Assembly: GCF_003013715.1 (NCBI RefSeq)
Contig: NC_072817.1
Location: forward strand, 744,001-808,000
Direction of reading: 5' to 3'
Length of the DNA: 64,000 bases
Source: Candidozyma auris
Lineage: Eukaryota; Ascomycota; Pichiomycetes; Serinales; Metschnikowiaceae
The notes under the pieces were generated by a model. The model saw only the letters and a list, made by a program, of their open reading frames with translations, was not told the origin of the DNA and ran no database searches. Shown in pieces: positions 49,318-60,390 of this stretch. The first letter of the stretch is position 1. Every line of letters starts with the position of its first letter. The translations under genes were made by a program, and so were the position numbers.

Positions 49318-50952
49318 TTAGACTTGGCCAACCTCCTTCTCGGCCTCGGGAATGAAACCACCAGTCTTCCAAGCTGGCAAGCCAGAGGCGTACATCTCGT
49401 CGACCTCTTCTAAGGAAAGACCCTTGGTCTCGCAAAGGAAGAAGTAGATGAAGAAGATGGAGAAAAGCATGGAGCCGGCAAACACGAAACCGTAGTTGAA
49501 GTGAATGGAGGAGGTGATGAATGGGGTGAAGAAGGCAATCAAGAAACCGAACATCCAGTTGGCACCAGTAGCAACAGACTTGGCCTTGGAACGGATTCTC
49601 AATGGGTAGGTCTCGGAAAGAATGCAGTAGACACCACCAGCCCAGGTTGAAGCGAAGAAGAAGATGTTCAAGCAGGTGATGAAAATCATAGCGTTACCAA
49701 CGGGCTTTCTGGTGTTTTCGGTGGTGTTTTCGTAACCGTCAATGTACAATCTGGCAGAACCAAGAGCAGAGTAGATCACCAAGCAGATAGTCATGCAAAC
49801 GGAACCGATCAAGAGGGTCAATCTTCTACCCAAACGCTCAATGGCCCAAATGTTGGCAAATGTGGAAACGAAGTTGACAGCACCAAGAATAATGGAGGTC
49901 TTGAAAGAGTCTTCCATACCAACAGCCTTGAAAATGGTGGTACCGTAGTAGAAGAAGTAGTTGATACCAGAAAGTTGCTGCAAAATGGCAGTGATGACAC
50001 CAACAAGCACTCTTCTGAAGATCTTGGGCTTACCGTTGATCAATTCCATCCAGGTGGCGTTGCCGGCAAGGGCTTCCTTGTCAAGACCAGCTTGAATAGT
50101 TCTGATTTCAGCTTCAACGACTTCATCATCAACAGAAACCTTGTTCGATCTGGCAATGGATCTTCTGGCATCGTCAACACGAGACTTGGACATCAAGTAT
50201 CTTGGGGACTCGGGCATGTTCAACATACCGACAACCAACAAAATGGCCCAGGCAAAGCAAAGACCCAATGGGATTCTCCAAACTCTTGAGTCTGTGTAGG
50301 CCTCTTTGGTACCGTAGGTGGTACAGTAACCAATGAAGATACCGAGAGTGATACAAAGCTGGTAGCAGCACACAAGAGTACCTCTCACCTGTTTGGGGGC
50401 GACCTCAGAAATGAACACGGGAGCGACAACAGAAACAGTTCCGACAGCAAGACCAGTAACCATACGACCAATGAAGAATTGGTACCATTTGTCGTCAGAG
50501 GAAATCTGGATAATGATACCGACAACGTAGATAAGCATAGCAAACATGATACCCATTCTTCTGCCGTACATGTCACCGACTTTACCAATGAAAATACCAC
50601 CAATGCAGCAACCGACGTTGAAAATGGAGACCATCAAACCTGTTCTCGAGTTTGACAAGTAGTACTCACCCGAAGCTTTTAATTGACCAAACCTTTCGAC
50701 GAAGTCGTCCATCGCCACGAAACCAGAAATGGTACCCGTGTCGAAACCGAACACAAAACCACCGAAGGCAACAAGGAAACAGAAAATCGACATGGCAATG
50801 TATTCTTTGCCCGATCTAGTAGCGATCTCCTTAGGAGGCTCCACGGCCAAGTCCTTGTCGACCTCCTTGTCCAACAACACATTCTCAGTGTTGGTGTGGG
50901 TGTTGGCGGTTGGAGCGCCAGATGGGGTCTGCTCCAAATTAGTTTGAGACAT
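49318..50952 (-). CDS. Hexose transporter (HXT/HGT family), first of two tandem copies
   Basis: MFS sugar porter of 544 residues with 12 spans at the plasma membrane. Marks: [11 protein letters not shown] in span 1, GRRMG between spans 2-3, PESPRYLM after span 6, QQLSGINYFFYYG in span 7, [20 protein letters not shown] in span 10, and the cytosolic-end signature where PETKG reads [18 protein letters not shown]. The Asn-Tyr-Phe hexose-binding segment is intact, so transport is likely. Closest to the CTG-clade HGT6-8 and S. cerevisiae HXT type. The second copy 2 kb upstream is obviously paralogous, with the same length and most motifs. A minus-strand TATA lies at 51069-51078. Confidence 0.9.
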   Translation of the reverse strand: MSQTNLEQTPSGAPTANTHTNTENVLLDKEVDKDLAVEPPKEIATRSGKEYIAMSIFCFLVAFGGFVFGFDTGTISGFVAMDDFVERFGQLKASGEYYLSNSRTGLMVSIFNVGCCIGGIFIGKVGDMYGRRMGIMFAMLIYVVGIIIQISSDDKWYQFFIGRMVTGLAVGTVSVVAPVFISEVAPKQVRGTLVCCYQLCITLGIFIGYCTTYGTKEAYTDSRVWRIPLGLCFAWAILLVVGMLNMPESPRYLMSKSRVDDARRSIARSNKVSVDDEVVEAEIRTIQAGLDKEALAGNATWMELINGKPKIFRRVLVGVITAILQQLSGINYFFYYGTTIFKAVGMEDSFKTSIILGAVNFVSTFANIWAIERLGRRLTLLIGSVCMTICLVIYSALGSARLYIDGYENTTENTRKPVGNAMIFITCLNIFFFASTWAGGVYCILSETYPLRIRSKAKSVATGANWMFGFLIAFFTPFITSSIHFNYGFVFAGSMLFSIFFIYFFLCETKGLSLEEVDEMYASGLPAWKTGGFIPEAEKEVGQV

Positions 50953-52912
50953 TATTCAAAGTTTGAAATGCAAGTGTAATGTTTTTTGTAATTAAGGTTC
51001 TTGATTATGTGATTGAATTGAGTGATTGATAGTGATGAGAAATAGGGGTTAGGGAGCAAGAAGGTCGATATTTATAATGCCAGAGAACACTTCATCTGAG
51101 AGAATCGAACCTTTCATGGCTGACTATGGGCTCAGCAGACGGAGCCTATGGTGACAGGATGGTTGCAAAAAATAACAGTGCGAGGTACCAGTCATACGAT
51201 TGTGCATGAGACGAGGGTTACAAATACGCATGCTCGGTCGTAAAACGGCTCTATATGCAGCAGAACAAAGCCTTAACGTATCGAAGGCGATGTTACAATG
51301 CGAAGGCGTGCGTATACGGGCATTTAAGCCAGTCACTCATGCACACTTGAGCCATTCATCTCATCGCTTCACACATGCGCACACACACCCGTTTCCCACC
51401 GGGGCCACCCTTCCCTTAATGCCTCGGCTCAAGACTTGTAAATATCTCAGCACAACAAAAAAACCTAAACTCTCTAGTTGTCGTTGTTGATCCTTGTCAT
51501 GAGATCGTTCACATCCTCGGCCTATACGTCGACACACCACTACGCAGGGCGGCGGGCACATCATGTCAAACAGAATTGTGCCAATAAGATAATGGCCCAA
51601 TACGTGGGATGAGAGTCGTTTAGCCCATTTCGTGGAGTCGGGCCATGAAGTCTGTTCAGGCGAAAGCATGCTTGAATCCTACAGAAAACTATTCCAAGAA
51701 GGTGTAGTGTATTTTTGTTTACGTGTAAATCCATCTAGCGTGTACAAGCTGAAGGCAGACATAGATCTAGAAGAAATAAAACTTGAGGATCAGCATTAGC
51801 TCTGAGACTTTTCCAGAATGATATCATAAACAAAGACCATAGTTTGAACCAGAAGTTTACTTGGATGATGCTCTTGACTCTAATGCAAGAATGTGACTTC
51901 ACGCAGCTCAAAGAGTTACACTTCCTACGGTCTGTATTGAACTTCAAGTGGCCAATCAGTACGCCTTTGTTGATTTGACAAAGAACATGTGGATCAGAAA
52001 GATACCAATGGCATCAGTGAAACTTTTAGCTTGCAGTTGGCAAGGTGACTTTTGCAAAAGGTCCAGCTTTAGATGTCCGGGAAGGAAGAACTGTGTAGTT
52101 GTTTACAAGTATTGATCAGTAAAGAAAAAGAAAAGAAGAGTATTCCACAAAACAAAAGAAATAATCGTAAAGAATCCCAAGAATTGATAAGTTGACATTG
52201 AGGTTAGCATTGATAATGACGACCATCAATGTCCTTTGATGGTGTCAGGATACACGCAATAGACAAAGGAAAATGCTACTGAAGACCTCATTGATCCAGA
52301 GCATGTTTTGTAAAAACAAGATATCATCAAAGAAACCTCTCCATGTAACATTGCAGCCGCATCTTCAGCTGCTCAGGCGTCCTCCGCAAACCCCAGTCAC
52401 TCCAGCTTTGACCACCCCGAGCCCGCAGCCAAAAGAGGCAAAAGAAACGAAAATTGATAAAAAAAAAAAAAAAAGAAAAAATAAATAAAATCAAAAAGAA
52501 ATCGTGCAACTGCGTGTCACACCACCGGCTGTTGACGAAGATCAGCTTCCTACTTCCTATGATCATTTGGACAATGAGAAACGAGAACTCCTGGTAGATC
52601 AAATAATTGGACTTCTCTTGCCTCCAGAACACTATCTTCCGTGAACATTGTAGCAGGCTTTAAGAAAGGAGTAGCGACCTGACCTCAAATTGCAACTGTA
52701 AACATCAAATGTCTACACAAGATGAGTGGGCCCATTGAGTCTCGTACGGTCGTACCCGCCCACGATAAATATCAACACAAGCTCTGCCGCTAAGCTTTCA
52801 CCCATGCTCTTCAAATCTACATCCAATCTTCTTTGCGTCGTTATAATCTTATGCATTGTATGGAATAATCTCAAGGACGTTACTCATAGCGTCATTATTT
52901 CGAATTAGTTCA
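50953..52912. other. 2-kb region between the tandem hexose transporters
   Basis: Promoter of the downstream copy and 3' side of the upstream copy. No supported gene. It has two TNNTCCG-type motifs (TCCTCCG near 52380, TCTTCCG near 52633), a weak recurrent motif ATGGTTGCAAAA at 51159-51170, a GC-rich stretch at 51380-51420, and an A14 tract near 52460. Confidence 0.45.
51069..51078 (-). promoter_or_regulatory. TATA element of the first hexose transporter
   Basis: Reads TATAAATATC on the minus strand, about 120 bp upstream of the start codon. Confidence 0.45.
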
Positions 52913-54574
52913 TTAGACCTGCTCGTCACCAGGCTTCTGGTCAGCAGCAAATCCCGTCGAGTGGGCCATGTGGGCGGTCGAAGGAGGGACCCAGTCGGCC
53001 GACTTCCAGGCGGAAACACCCAGGGCGTACATCTCGTCAACTTCTTCCAAGGAGAGGCCCTTCGTCTCATAGACAAAGAAGTACACATAGAAGAACGAGA
53101 AGAGCAAGCACCCGGTGAACACAAAACCGTAATAGAAGTGGATGGCCGACGTGATAAAAGGAGTGAAGAAGGAAATCAAAAATCCCCACATCCAGTTGGC
53201 GGCAGTGGCCACAGACATGGCCTTAGCTCTGATTCTCAATGGGTAAGTCTCAGAGATGATGCAGTAACAGCCTCCGGCCCAGGTGGAAGCGAAGGCGCAA
53301 ATGTACAAACAGGTGATGAAAATCATGGCGTTACCCGTTGGCTTTCTGGTGTTTTCTTCGGTGTTGTCGTAGCCGTCGATGTACAAGTTGGTGGTACCGA
53401 GAACGGAGTACACAACAAAACACACAAACATGGCGGCGGAACCGGCCAAAAGACAGATTCTTCTGCCCAAACGCTCAATGAGGTAGATGTTCAAGAAGGT
53501 TGAGGCAAAGTTAACGACACCGAGAATGATGGAGGTCTGGAAAGAGTCTTTCAAACCCACAGCCTTGAAAATGGTGGTACCGTAGTAGAAGAAGTAGTTG
53601 TCACCGGTCAACTGCTGCAAGGACTGAAGCATGATACCCATAATCACTCTTCTAAGAATCTTTGGCTTACCGGTGATCAATTCCTTCCATGAAGCGTTAC
53701 CGGCCAAAGCTTCACGCTCAATACCAGCCTGAATAAGCTGCACTTCCGTGTAAACAGCTGGGTCTTCAACGGCAACCTTGTTGGACCTGGCAATGGAGTG
53801 TTTGGCGTCTTCAATCTTGTGCTTCTCAATCAAGTATCTTGGAGACTCAGGCATGCACACCATACCCACAAGCAACAAGATGGCCCAGGCAAAACAAAGA
53901 CCCAAGGGGATTCTCCATGTTCTGGAGTCAGTGTACGATTCTTTGGTACCGTAAGTTGTGCAGTAACCCAAAAAGATACCGAGGGTAATACAAAGCTGGA
54001 AGCAGCACACCAAAGTACCTCTAATTTGCTTGGGAGATACTTCGGAAATGAAAAGTGGACAAATCACAGAAACGGTACCCACAGCCAAACCCGTGATGAA
54101 ACGGCCGACAAAGTACTGGTACCACTTGTCCAGGGATGAGATTTGCACGATAATACCGATGATGTAAACCACCATGGCCACCATGATACCAATTCTTCTT
54201 CCCCATTGGTCGCCCATTTTACAGAGAATGATACCGCCAATGGCACAACCAACGTTGAAAATGGAAACCATCAAACCGACTCTGACGTCACTAAGATAGT
54301 ACTCGCCCGAACCGTTGAGCTGGCCAAATCTTTGCTTGAAATCTTCCATGTTGACGAAACCGGAAATGGTACCTGTATCGAAACCGAAAACGAAACCACC
54401 AAATGCAACAAGGAAACACAAGAGACCAACCATGAGATATTCCATGGCGGATTTCTTGGGCAACTCAGGAAGCTCTTCTTCAGAGTCCTGCTTTTTGACT
54501 TCCTCAATGGGTTTTTCCATGAGTGAGTCGTTGGTGGGTGTTTGGACACCCGAGGAGTTGTCTTCTTTAGACAT
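52913..54574 (-). CDS. Hexose transporter (HXT/HGT family), second tandem copy
   Basis: Paralogue of the gene at 49318 with 553 residues. It shares [29 protein letters not shown] and [20 protein letters not shown], and the ending [20 protein letters not shown]. The span-7 segment reads [13 protein letters not shown] instead of QQLSGINYFFYYG. Ser and Ile are replaced by Thr and Asp beside the substrate Asn, a difference that may affect affinity. The N-terminal tail is different and longer, with Glu/Lys runs. The start at 54574 (MSKEDNSSG) was chosen over upstream frame because of the TATA at 54641-54650. The pair arose by tandem duplication. Confidence 0.9.
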   Translation of the reverse strand: MSKEDNSSGVQTPTNDSLMEKPIEEVKKQDSEEELPELPKKSAMEYLMVGLLCFLVAFGGFVFGFDTGTISGFVNMEDFKQRFGQLNGSGEYYLSDVRVGLMVSIFNVGCAIGGIILCKMGDQWGRRIGIMVAMVVYIIGIIVQISSLDKWYQYFVGRFITGLAVGTVSVICPLFISEVSPKQIRGTLVCCFQLCITLGIFLGYCTTYGTKESYTDSRTWRIPLGLCFAWAILLLVGMVCMPESPRYLIEKHKIEDAKHSIARSNKVAVEDPAVYTEVQLIQAGIEREALAGNASWKELITGKPKILRRVIMGIMLQSLQQLTGDNYFFYYGTTIFKAVGLKDSFQTSIILGVVNFASTFLNIYLIERLGRRICLLAGSAAMFVCFVVYSVLGTTNLYIDGYDNTEENTRKPTGNAMIFITCLYICAFASTWAGGCYCIISETYPLRIRAKAMSVATAANWMWGFLISFFTPFITSAIHFYYGFVFTGCLLFSFFYVYFFVYETKGLSLEEVDEMYALGVSAWKSADWVPPSTAHMAHSTGFAADQKPGDEQV

Positions 54575-54640
54575 GATAAAATGAGGATGTAAGTTGAGTT
54601 TGAAAATTGAATGGTTTGGAAGTCGTAGGGAATGGGCCCA

Positions 54641-54650
54641 TTTTATATAG
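54641..54650 (-). promoter_or_regulatory. TATA element of the second hexose transporter
   Basis: Minus-strand CTATATAAAA, 67-76 bp before the start codon. Confidence 0.55.
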
Positions 54651-54803
54651 TGTTGCACCACCGTAGGAGACCGGGAAAATTTTTATGAAAAGGCGATTTC
54701 ATGTTGCAATTTTCAGAACAATTCGAATGCAAATGCGGCATCACGCGATATGGATGCAGGGAGTGCAGGAGGCTGCATGGGAGTGGAGGGCACCCAAAGA
54801 TGC

Positions 54804-54917
54804 GGTGCACGGGTTTTCTCGTAATTAACTATGCTGGTGCACGGGCTTTACTCCCCCAACGCACCACCGACACGGCCCTCTCTCATGCAAGCCCATGCGC
54901 CTGCTATGCTGGTGCAC
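54804..54917. repeat. Repeated GGTGCAC elements upstream of the second hexose transporter
   Basis: CTATGCTGGTGCAC occurs at 54829-54842 and again at 54904-54917, 75 bp apart. A third GGTGCAC is at 54804-54810. Confidence 0.5.
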
Positions 54918-54968
54918 CGTTTGCGCATGACGCATCTCCAGTCGCTCTAGGTTTCTCCGTGTATGCCC

Positions 54969-55644
54969 CGGAAAATCTTGATCATACAGATGATAGCCTT
55001 TTGCCGAAAAAAGAAACTCAGCCGGAGAAACATTAGAACTCCTGATGCCCTCAAGGAAATTACCGTCAACACCGTCAGCCGAACACCTCGAATGTATGCC
55101 CACTTAGCCCCCATTGTAGTAGCATGTACGGTGTCCGGCAAAAGCCGCCCGTAAAACTACGATGGCGTGTTCGGAAAAACTCTGGAGTCATGCCGCCTGT
55201 GGTATGCGGAAAAACTTTTTTTGTGGGCCAATAGCAACACAATCGGCCATTCAGACTTGACACTCGGAATCATAACATTTTTCCGCAGGCGGTGTTTCGT
55301 CAGCGCTCACAGACTGTGGGGTGTCCCCCATCAACGTTTGTTTTTAGAAGGCAAAGGCGCATAACCTTGGGATGTCAGGGCAACAAATTTTTTTTTTTTC
55401 TTTTGAGAAATGAAACATCGATGCCCAATATTGCAACGTAAAGCCGTTGCAACATCTCGGATCAATTGCCCCTAACCAAAAGACAAAAGCTTGCACACAA
55501 CCCAAAATGGGCATTTGCCGAACGCCGCTTGAGGCACAAGTTACCGCCAGATGCAAAAAAAAGGACAAAGTTTTGACACTTGCCTAACGGCGTTGAAGTT
55601 GCCTTGCAGCCGATGGCACTATTTTGGCATTCCAGGTTTTTCCG
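54969..55644. promoter_or_regulatory. Cluster of Rgt1-type CGGANNA sites
   Basis: On the plus strand at 54969-54975, 55023-55029, 55173-55179 and 55207-55213, and on the minus strand at 55279-55285 and 55638-55644. Rgt1 represses hexose transporters through this sequence when glucose is absent, in both S. cerevisiae and C. albicans. Density is well above chance, but the motif is short. Confidence 0.5.
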
Positions 55645-56793
55645 GGGCCGTGCAGGTCTCCACGGGGATTTGTATGGAGACATCACCAGACTCCACTCCA
55701 ATTTCACTTGTGCCTGAAATTCCCCAAGCGGAAAGACCAGGGTCACTTTTTACTTGAACAGTTCTTTTTTTTCGTAAAAATCATCCCTGCAGTGGATATT
55801 ATTTGATCTGATCATCTTTCCAATTTTTTTGGGCCGCCTGGACTGAAATCGTTTCGACGCCCTATAAGAGCATAGACATCACGCAACGAGCATGGGCTCA
55901 GAGAAAATTGGAAGAGCAATCTCAAAGACTCTGACAACCGGTGATGAAACGAAATTAGCTTTCTGGATCGACATTGCTTTTTTTTTGAAAGAGTATCTTT
56001 ATTTAGATCTTCTTGATATCTTTGGGTCCCAGTTTCACCTGCACCGTCGGTCACCTGTTTTCTAAGGACTTGCCGGATATGGCAAAGAAGCATCCACCCG
56101 ATATGAGATTCGATGAAATTGGAACCTGAAACTTGGATCTGTCAGGCTTCTTTTCCTTTTCATGCACGGTCCGCCGATCCGTCGAAGATCGAATGTATCT
56201 TTTGTTGAAACTGAGGGCAGCTTGAAATTGGCAAGTCTTGAAAGATTGGAAGGGGAGCCAGCTTGAAATTAGAAAAAGAAAGAAAATCTGTACCCCAAGG
56301 AAACTCGTATGGTGAATGTCAGCGGGATAGAATATTGGTATCTCTGACTCACTCACGTTGTCTCTTTGATAGCCCATAGGTATAATTTTAAAGAAGGCAG
56401 ACCGCATCAAACACCTAGATGGACCCGTAAGTGATTGAGCATTTGAACTGTCTGACGCTTTGTGAGGCAGATGTAACTGTCAGCATCTTGGAGAGTTGGG
56501 CACTGGCGCTAGAATAATCTCTACCTATGTGAAATGCTGCCAGTAAGAGAACTTCACGCAGTTTTCTAGCACCTTCGGGGAGGATTTACTTTGTTTAAAC
56601 ACACATTGCCGAAACTCATGATTTTCCTGGTTCTGGGGATCAGAATCTCTCTTGAGGTCTATCCACAATACGAACGAGACAGCCTCTATGATTTGTTTGG
56701 CTCATAGTGAGCCTACAAATTGGGTCTTGTGAAGTTCAAAATAGTTCGCCAAGAGACCTGTCATTTATCATGTTTTTGTCTTTCGATCCATTC

Positions 56794-57723
56794 CTAAAGG
56801 CTAATATAGAAGTTGTTCCTCGAAGCACCGGTGAGAATCTCTTTCTTCTTCATCTTGGGGATTCGCTCATTAACCTTCCCCGACCAGTCAAATAACCAGT
56901 ATGCCACCTTGTTAGCCTCGTGGGACTTCACCACTGAGAAACCCAATTGGCCCATGATCTGCAAGAACAACTGTCGGCTCATATACCGAGAATTTGCGAC
57001 ACATGGTAAAGGCAACACCATGAAGACACTCGAATGATTTCCAGATGTGGGAGGAAGGAGAAACTCTGTAAATCTACGTAGCATCTGTCCTCGCTGCTCT
57101 GCTGTGGGTACAAAGTTCAATACCAAAGAGCACGAGATCACATTGAATTTCTCCTCATCACTTCGTGGAATCGGCCTTTCCATGAAATCCTGCTGCAAAA
57201 TTTTGGGGCTCTGCGAGTTCAAGTCTATACGAATGACATCCCCAAACAATCCACTAGTAGATATATTATTTGTTGGACAGAGACACCCGATCTCAAGGCT
57301 CCTTGTAGCTTTTCGTCCTAGCTCTTTGTACCACTCCACAAGCTTTTTGGATGAATCTCCTCCACGCTCAGATGCCTGGCCCATGGTTGAAGCCATCTGG
57401 TAGATGTGAAGCCCTCCACGGAGCTCAATTTCCTTATCTATGCGGCCGAGAATTCCACCAAGCTCATCACTTGAGGTTGAGTCGTCAAAGCGGAACAATT
57501 CTGCTTTCTTCGTGAGTTTGAATTGCTCATACTGCTCAGTGTATGCCTTCCCTAGGTTACCTTTATAGTTTGATTCGGGAAGATGAAGGATTCTTAGAAT
57601 AGCCGCTTTGTTCTTTTGCAAAACATGGAACCGCCGTATAATTTTGCGGGCTTTCTGAGGCTTGAGCTTTGGCTTTTCATGCTTTTTTGCCGCTGCCGTT
57701 ATCGTTCTGGGTCTCTTTAGCAT
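56794..57723 (-). CDS. BMT2: 25S rRNA adenine-N1 methyltransferase Bmt2
   Basis: Nucleolar SAM-dependent methyltransferase responsible for m1A on 25S rRNA. The 309-residue product has a basic N-terminus (KLKPQKARKIIRRFHVLQK), then the Bmt2 fold. Marks: LGKAYTEQYEQFKLTKKAELFRF-type opening, SAM motif ATRSLEIGCLCPTNN, VIRIDLNSQ, and FNVISCSLVLNFVPTAEQRGQML, then VFMVLPLPCVANSRYM. The lone open question is the CTG decoding of a few residues. Divergent from MAK5 over a 283-bp promoter, so two ribosome-biogenesis genes share one regulatory region. Confidence 0.9.
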   Translation of the reverse strand: MLKRPRTITAAAKKHEKPKLKPQKARKIIRRFHVLQKNKAAILRILHLPESNYKGNLGKAYTEQYEQFKLTKKAELFRFDDSTSSDELGGILGRIDKEIELRGGLHIYQMASTMGQASERGGDSSKKLVEWYKELGRKATRSLEIGCLCPTNNISTSGLFGDVIRIDLNSQSPKILQQDFMERPIPRSDEEKFNVISCSLVLNFVPTAEQRGQMLRRFTEFLLPPTSGNHSSVFMVLPLPCVANSRYMSRQLFLQIMGQLGFSVVKSHEANKVAYWLFDWSGKVNERIPKMKKKEILTGASRNNFYISL

Positions 57724-58006
57724 TGGTAGTAGGTAGTTGGTGATAATGCAGTGCGAAAGACAAGATGAAGAGGAGGAATACAGCTTCGCAAGAAAAGTAC
57801 ACCAAAAAAAAGTAGCGCAAAAACTGGAATTTAGGAATATTTTTTCAGAGGAGAATCGCTTTTATCCTTGGAATAATGATGGTGGATCTTTTGAAGTTGA
57901 CATAGATGTTATCACGTGCGCTGCGTCACGTGCGCGATGAAGGCTCATCTCGATGCCCATACATATTTTCCTTATCAACTCCACTACTAGCCCTTCCCTA
58001 AATATC
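57724..58006. promoter_or_regulatory. Divergent BMT2-MAK5 promoter with two E-boxes and a PAC-like site
   Basis: CACGTG at 57913-57918 and 57927-57932, both inside TCACGTGCG and 14 bp apart. A PAC-like GCGATGA follows at 57934-57940, with CTCATC close behind. PAC (GCGATGAG) marks ribosome-biogenesis genes, and Cbf1 E-boxes mark ribosomal genes in C. albicans. Confidence 0.55.
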
Positions 58007-60274
58007 ATGGCATTGCGTAAAAAAAGCAGCTTTAAGCTGCATCCAAAGAAAGCGCCCACATTGAAGCAAAAGCATAGAAGAACCGACAAGATTATCAAGG
58101 CAGATGCCCTAAATTGGAAACCTGTTGAGCTTCCCGATCATATGGACGATTATGGAGGGCTTTATGGGATCGAGGAGTTGGAAGGCGTGGATGTAAAGAT
58201 GGTCAATGGTAAGGCCGAATTCATAAGTAAAGAAAGTGGTGACGAGGCTGAAGACGACATTGACGAGTTCCAAGGCTTTGATGATATGCCTGAACCCCAG
58301 ACAAAGAAACAGAGGACTGATAAGAAGGAGAATGAAAAAGACAAAAAAGGTGAAAAGACGTCTCAGCTGAAAGAAAAGACACAAAAAGAGAAGAAGACGG
58401 AGACAAAGGATGATAAGGCCGCCAACAAGCAGGACCAAAAGGACGATAAATCAAATTCTGAGGAACTCATGGCCAATGCCTTTGCAGCCCTAGACATTCC
58501 TCTCCCTGATGACGAGATTGATTTGCCTCATTGGGAAGACATCTCCCTCAGTCCCTACCTTTTGAACGGCCTTCAGCTGCTTGGCTTCAAGACCCCTACT
58601 GCTATTCAAAAGCTGGCTATACCGTTAGCATTGGAGGGTAAAGACGTCATTGGAAAAGCCACTACAGGCTCAGGTAAGACCCTTGCGTACGGGCTTCCGA
58701 TCCTTGAAAAACACATTCAAAAATTAACAGAGCTCAAGGAGTCGAGATCCAAAAAAATTATCCCCCCACCCTCTGGTATCATCTTCGCTCCCACAAGAGA
58801 GTTGGCTCACCAAGTTGTGGACCATCTTGATAAGATCTCCAAGTTCGCGCCACTTCTACAGAATGGAATTGTGTCGATCACTGGAGGTCTTTCTATTCAG
58901 AAGCAAGAACGTTTGTTGGAGTATGGACCTAGCATCATTGTGGCCACTCCCGGTCGTCTTTTAGAGCTAATAGAGAAGAATGGCGACTTGGCAAAGAGAT
59001 TGGGATCCACCGACACCATTGTGCTCGATGAGGCCGACAGACTTTTACAAGATGGCCACTTTGAGGAGTTTGAGAAGATCCTTGAGTTATTTTACAAACA
59101 GAGAGACCACGCCCACGGCTACAAGTGGCAGACGCTAGTGTTCTCTGCTACGTTTTCTAAAGATCTTTTCGGTAAGCTTGATAAAAAGGGGAAGCAGAAG
59201 GATAACAAGGCTGTTACCTCAGGCGGGCTAATTGGCAACACTGAGATTCTGGAGCTTTTGCAGAAGAAGCTTCGGTTCAGAGACCCTAAGCCTTCGCTCT
59301 GTGACGCTAATCCCAAGGAGATCGTCTCTGGGCAAGTCACCGAGGCGCTTGTTGAATGTGGTGCTTCAGAAAGAGACTTATATTTGTACTACTTCTTGCT
59401 CATGTACCCGGGCTCCACGCTAGTCTTTGCTAATGCAGTAGACTCTGTCAAAAGACTTGTGCCTTTCCTAGAAAGTCTAAAGATCCCGGCGTTCTCTATT
59501 CACTCGTCAATGATTCAAAAACAGAGATTGCGTGCTCTTGAAAGATTTAAGGCTGCTACCGAGAACAGCAAAACAGCGGTACTCATAGCTACCGATGTTG
59601 CTGCGAGAGGTTTGGATATTCCCAAAATCGACCATGTAGCGCATTATCATCTACCCAGATCCGCAGATGTGTACATTCACCGTTCAGGACGTACTGCGAG
59701 AGCCGGACTGGAGGGTGTTTCGGTGATGTTTTGCTCACCTCAGGAGGCATCTGGACCTTTCAAGAAGTTAAGAAAACTTGTAGCTGCAAGCGCTGAAAAG
59801 CTGTCAAAGGTATCAGGAAAAGGGGATGTTAAGTTGCTAGACGTCGACTACGACCTTGTGGCTCAGCTTAAGGAGAGAGTGAGGGTTGCATCAAAGTTGG
59901 CCGACTCAGCAATTGCTTCTACAGCCACAAGAAAAGAAAATTCATGGGTCAAGCAGGCTGCAGAGGATTTGGGCATTGAGGATGTTAATGAGCTCGACAT
60001 GTTCGAAGACGATGTTATCAAGAAGCAGAAAAAGAGAAACGAGGGCAAAAAGCTAACAAATGACGAAACAAAAGCGTGCAAAGCCGAGCTCAGAGAGCTT
60101 TTGGCTGTGCCCCTCAGGAAGAACCACAGAAGATCGTATCTAACCAGCGGACTCGAGAATTTGGCTCATCAAATTGTTTCGGGCAAGACCTCAGAAACCG
60201 TGTTGGGCAGAGAGGCAGTGAAAGCGTTGGACGAGCTCAAGTCAAAGAAGGGCAAAAAGAGAAAGCAAAGATAG
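58007..60274 (+). CDS. MAK5: Nucleolar DEAD-box RNA helicase Mak5
   Basis: Needed for 60S ribosomal subunit assembly. The 755-residue product begins with a lysine-rich segment ([17 protein letters not shown], then [13 protein letters not shown]) and a charged linker, followed by the helicase core. Motifs: Q motif [14 protein letters not shown] at about 217 (TGSGKT), Ia PTRELAHQ, Ib TPGRL, II DEAD at about 341, III SAT, V RGLDIPK and [13 protein letters not shown] Mak5-type insertion lies between motifs III and IV. The ATG at 58007 starts MALRKKSSF, where conservation begins. A longer upstream frame has no ATG in a good context. Confidence 0.95.
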   Translation: MALRKKSSFKLHPKKAPTLKQKHRRTDKIIKADALNWKPVELPDHMDDYGGLYGIEELEGVDVKMVNGKAEFISKESGDEAEDDIDEFQGFDDMPEPQTKKQRTDKKENEKDKKGEKTSQLKEKTQKEKKTETKDDKAANKQDQKDDKSNSEELMANAFAALDIPLPDDEIDLPHWEDISLSPYLLNGLQLLGFKTPTAIQKLAIPLALEGKDVIGKATTGSGKTLAYGLPILEKHIQKLTELKESRSKKIIPPPSGIIFAPTRELAHQVVDHLDKISKFAPLLQNGIVSITGGLSIQKQERLLEYGPSIIVATPGRLLELIEKNGDLAKRLGSTDTIVLDEADRLLQDGHFEEFEKILELFYKQRDHAHGYKWQTLVFSATFSKDLFGKLDKKGKQKDNKAVTSGGLIGNTEILELLQKKLRFRDPKPSLCDANPKEIVSGQVTEALVECGASERDLYLYYFLLMYPGSTLVFANAVDSVKRLVPFLESLKIPAFSIHSSMIQKQRLRALERFKAATENSKTAVLIATDVAARGLDIPKIDHVAHYHLPRSADVYIHRSGRTARAGLEGVSVMFCSPQEASGPFKKLRKLVAASAEKLSKVSGKGDVKLLDVDYDLVAQLKERVRVASKLADSAIASTATRKENSWVKQAAEDLGIEDVNELDMFEDDVIKKQKKRNEGKKLTNDETKACKAELRELLAVPLRKNHRRSYLTSGLENLAHQIVSGKTSETVLGREAVKALDELKSKKGKKRKQR

Positions 60275-60390
60275 GCCCTATGAAATGGCAATTATTTAGT
60301 CTACACCATGAGTATTGATCATCAGGGAGAATACTCCTCTTTTGCATTGCATTCTAAAATACACAGACAGCTGAAATCTGTCTACCCACC

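Larger units (their letters stand above)
54575..56793. other. 2.2-kb promoter region of the second hexose transporter
   Basis: No supported gene. The half near the transporter holds six CGGANNA motifs, direct repeats of CTATGCTGGTGCAC, and Mig1-like GTGGGG/CCCCC at 55316-55330. A Gcn4-like TGACTCA sits at 56345-56351, far from either gene start. The rest is the 3' side of BMT2. Confidence 0.5.

Noticed and set aside
54701..56410. Several 90-119-codon frames in the hexose-transporter promoter
   Set aside because: They overlap each other on both strands, lack recognisable motifs and run through promoter sites.
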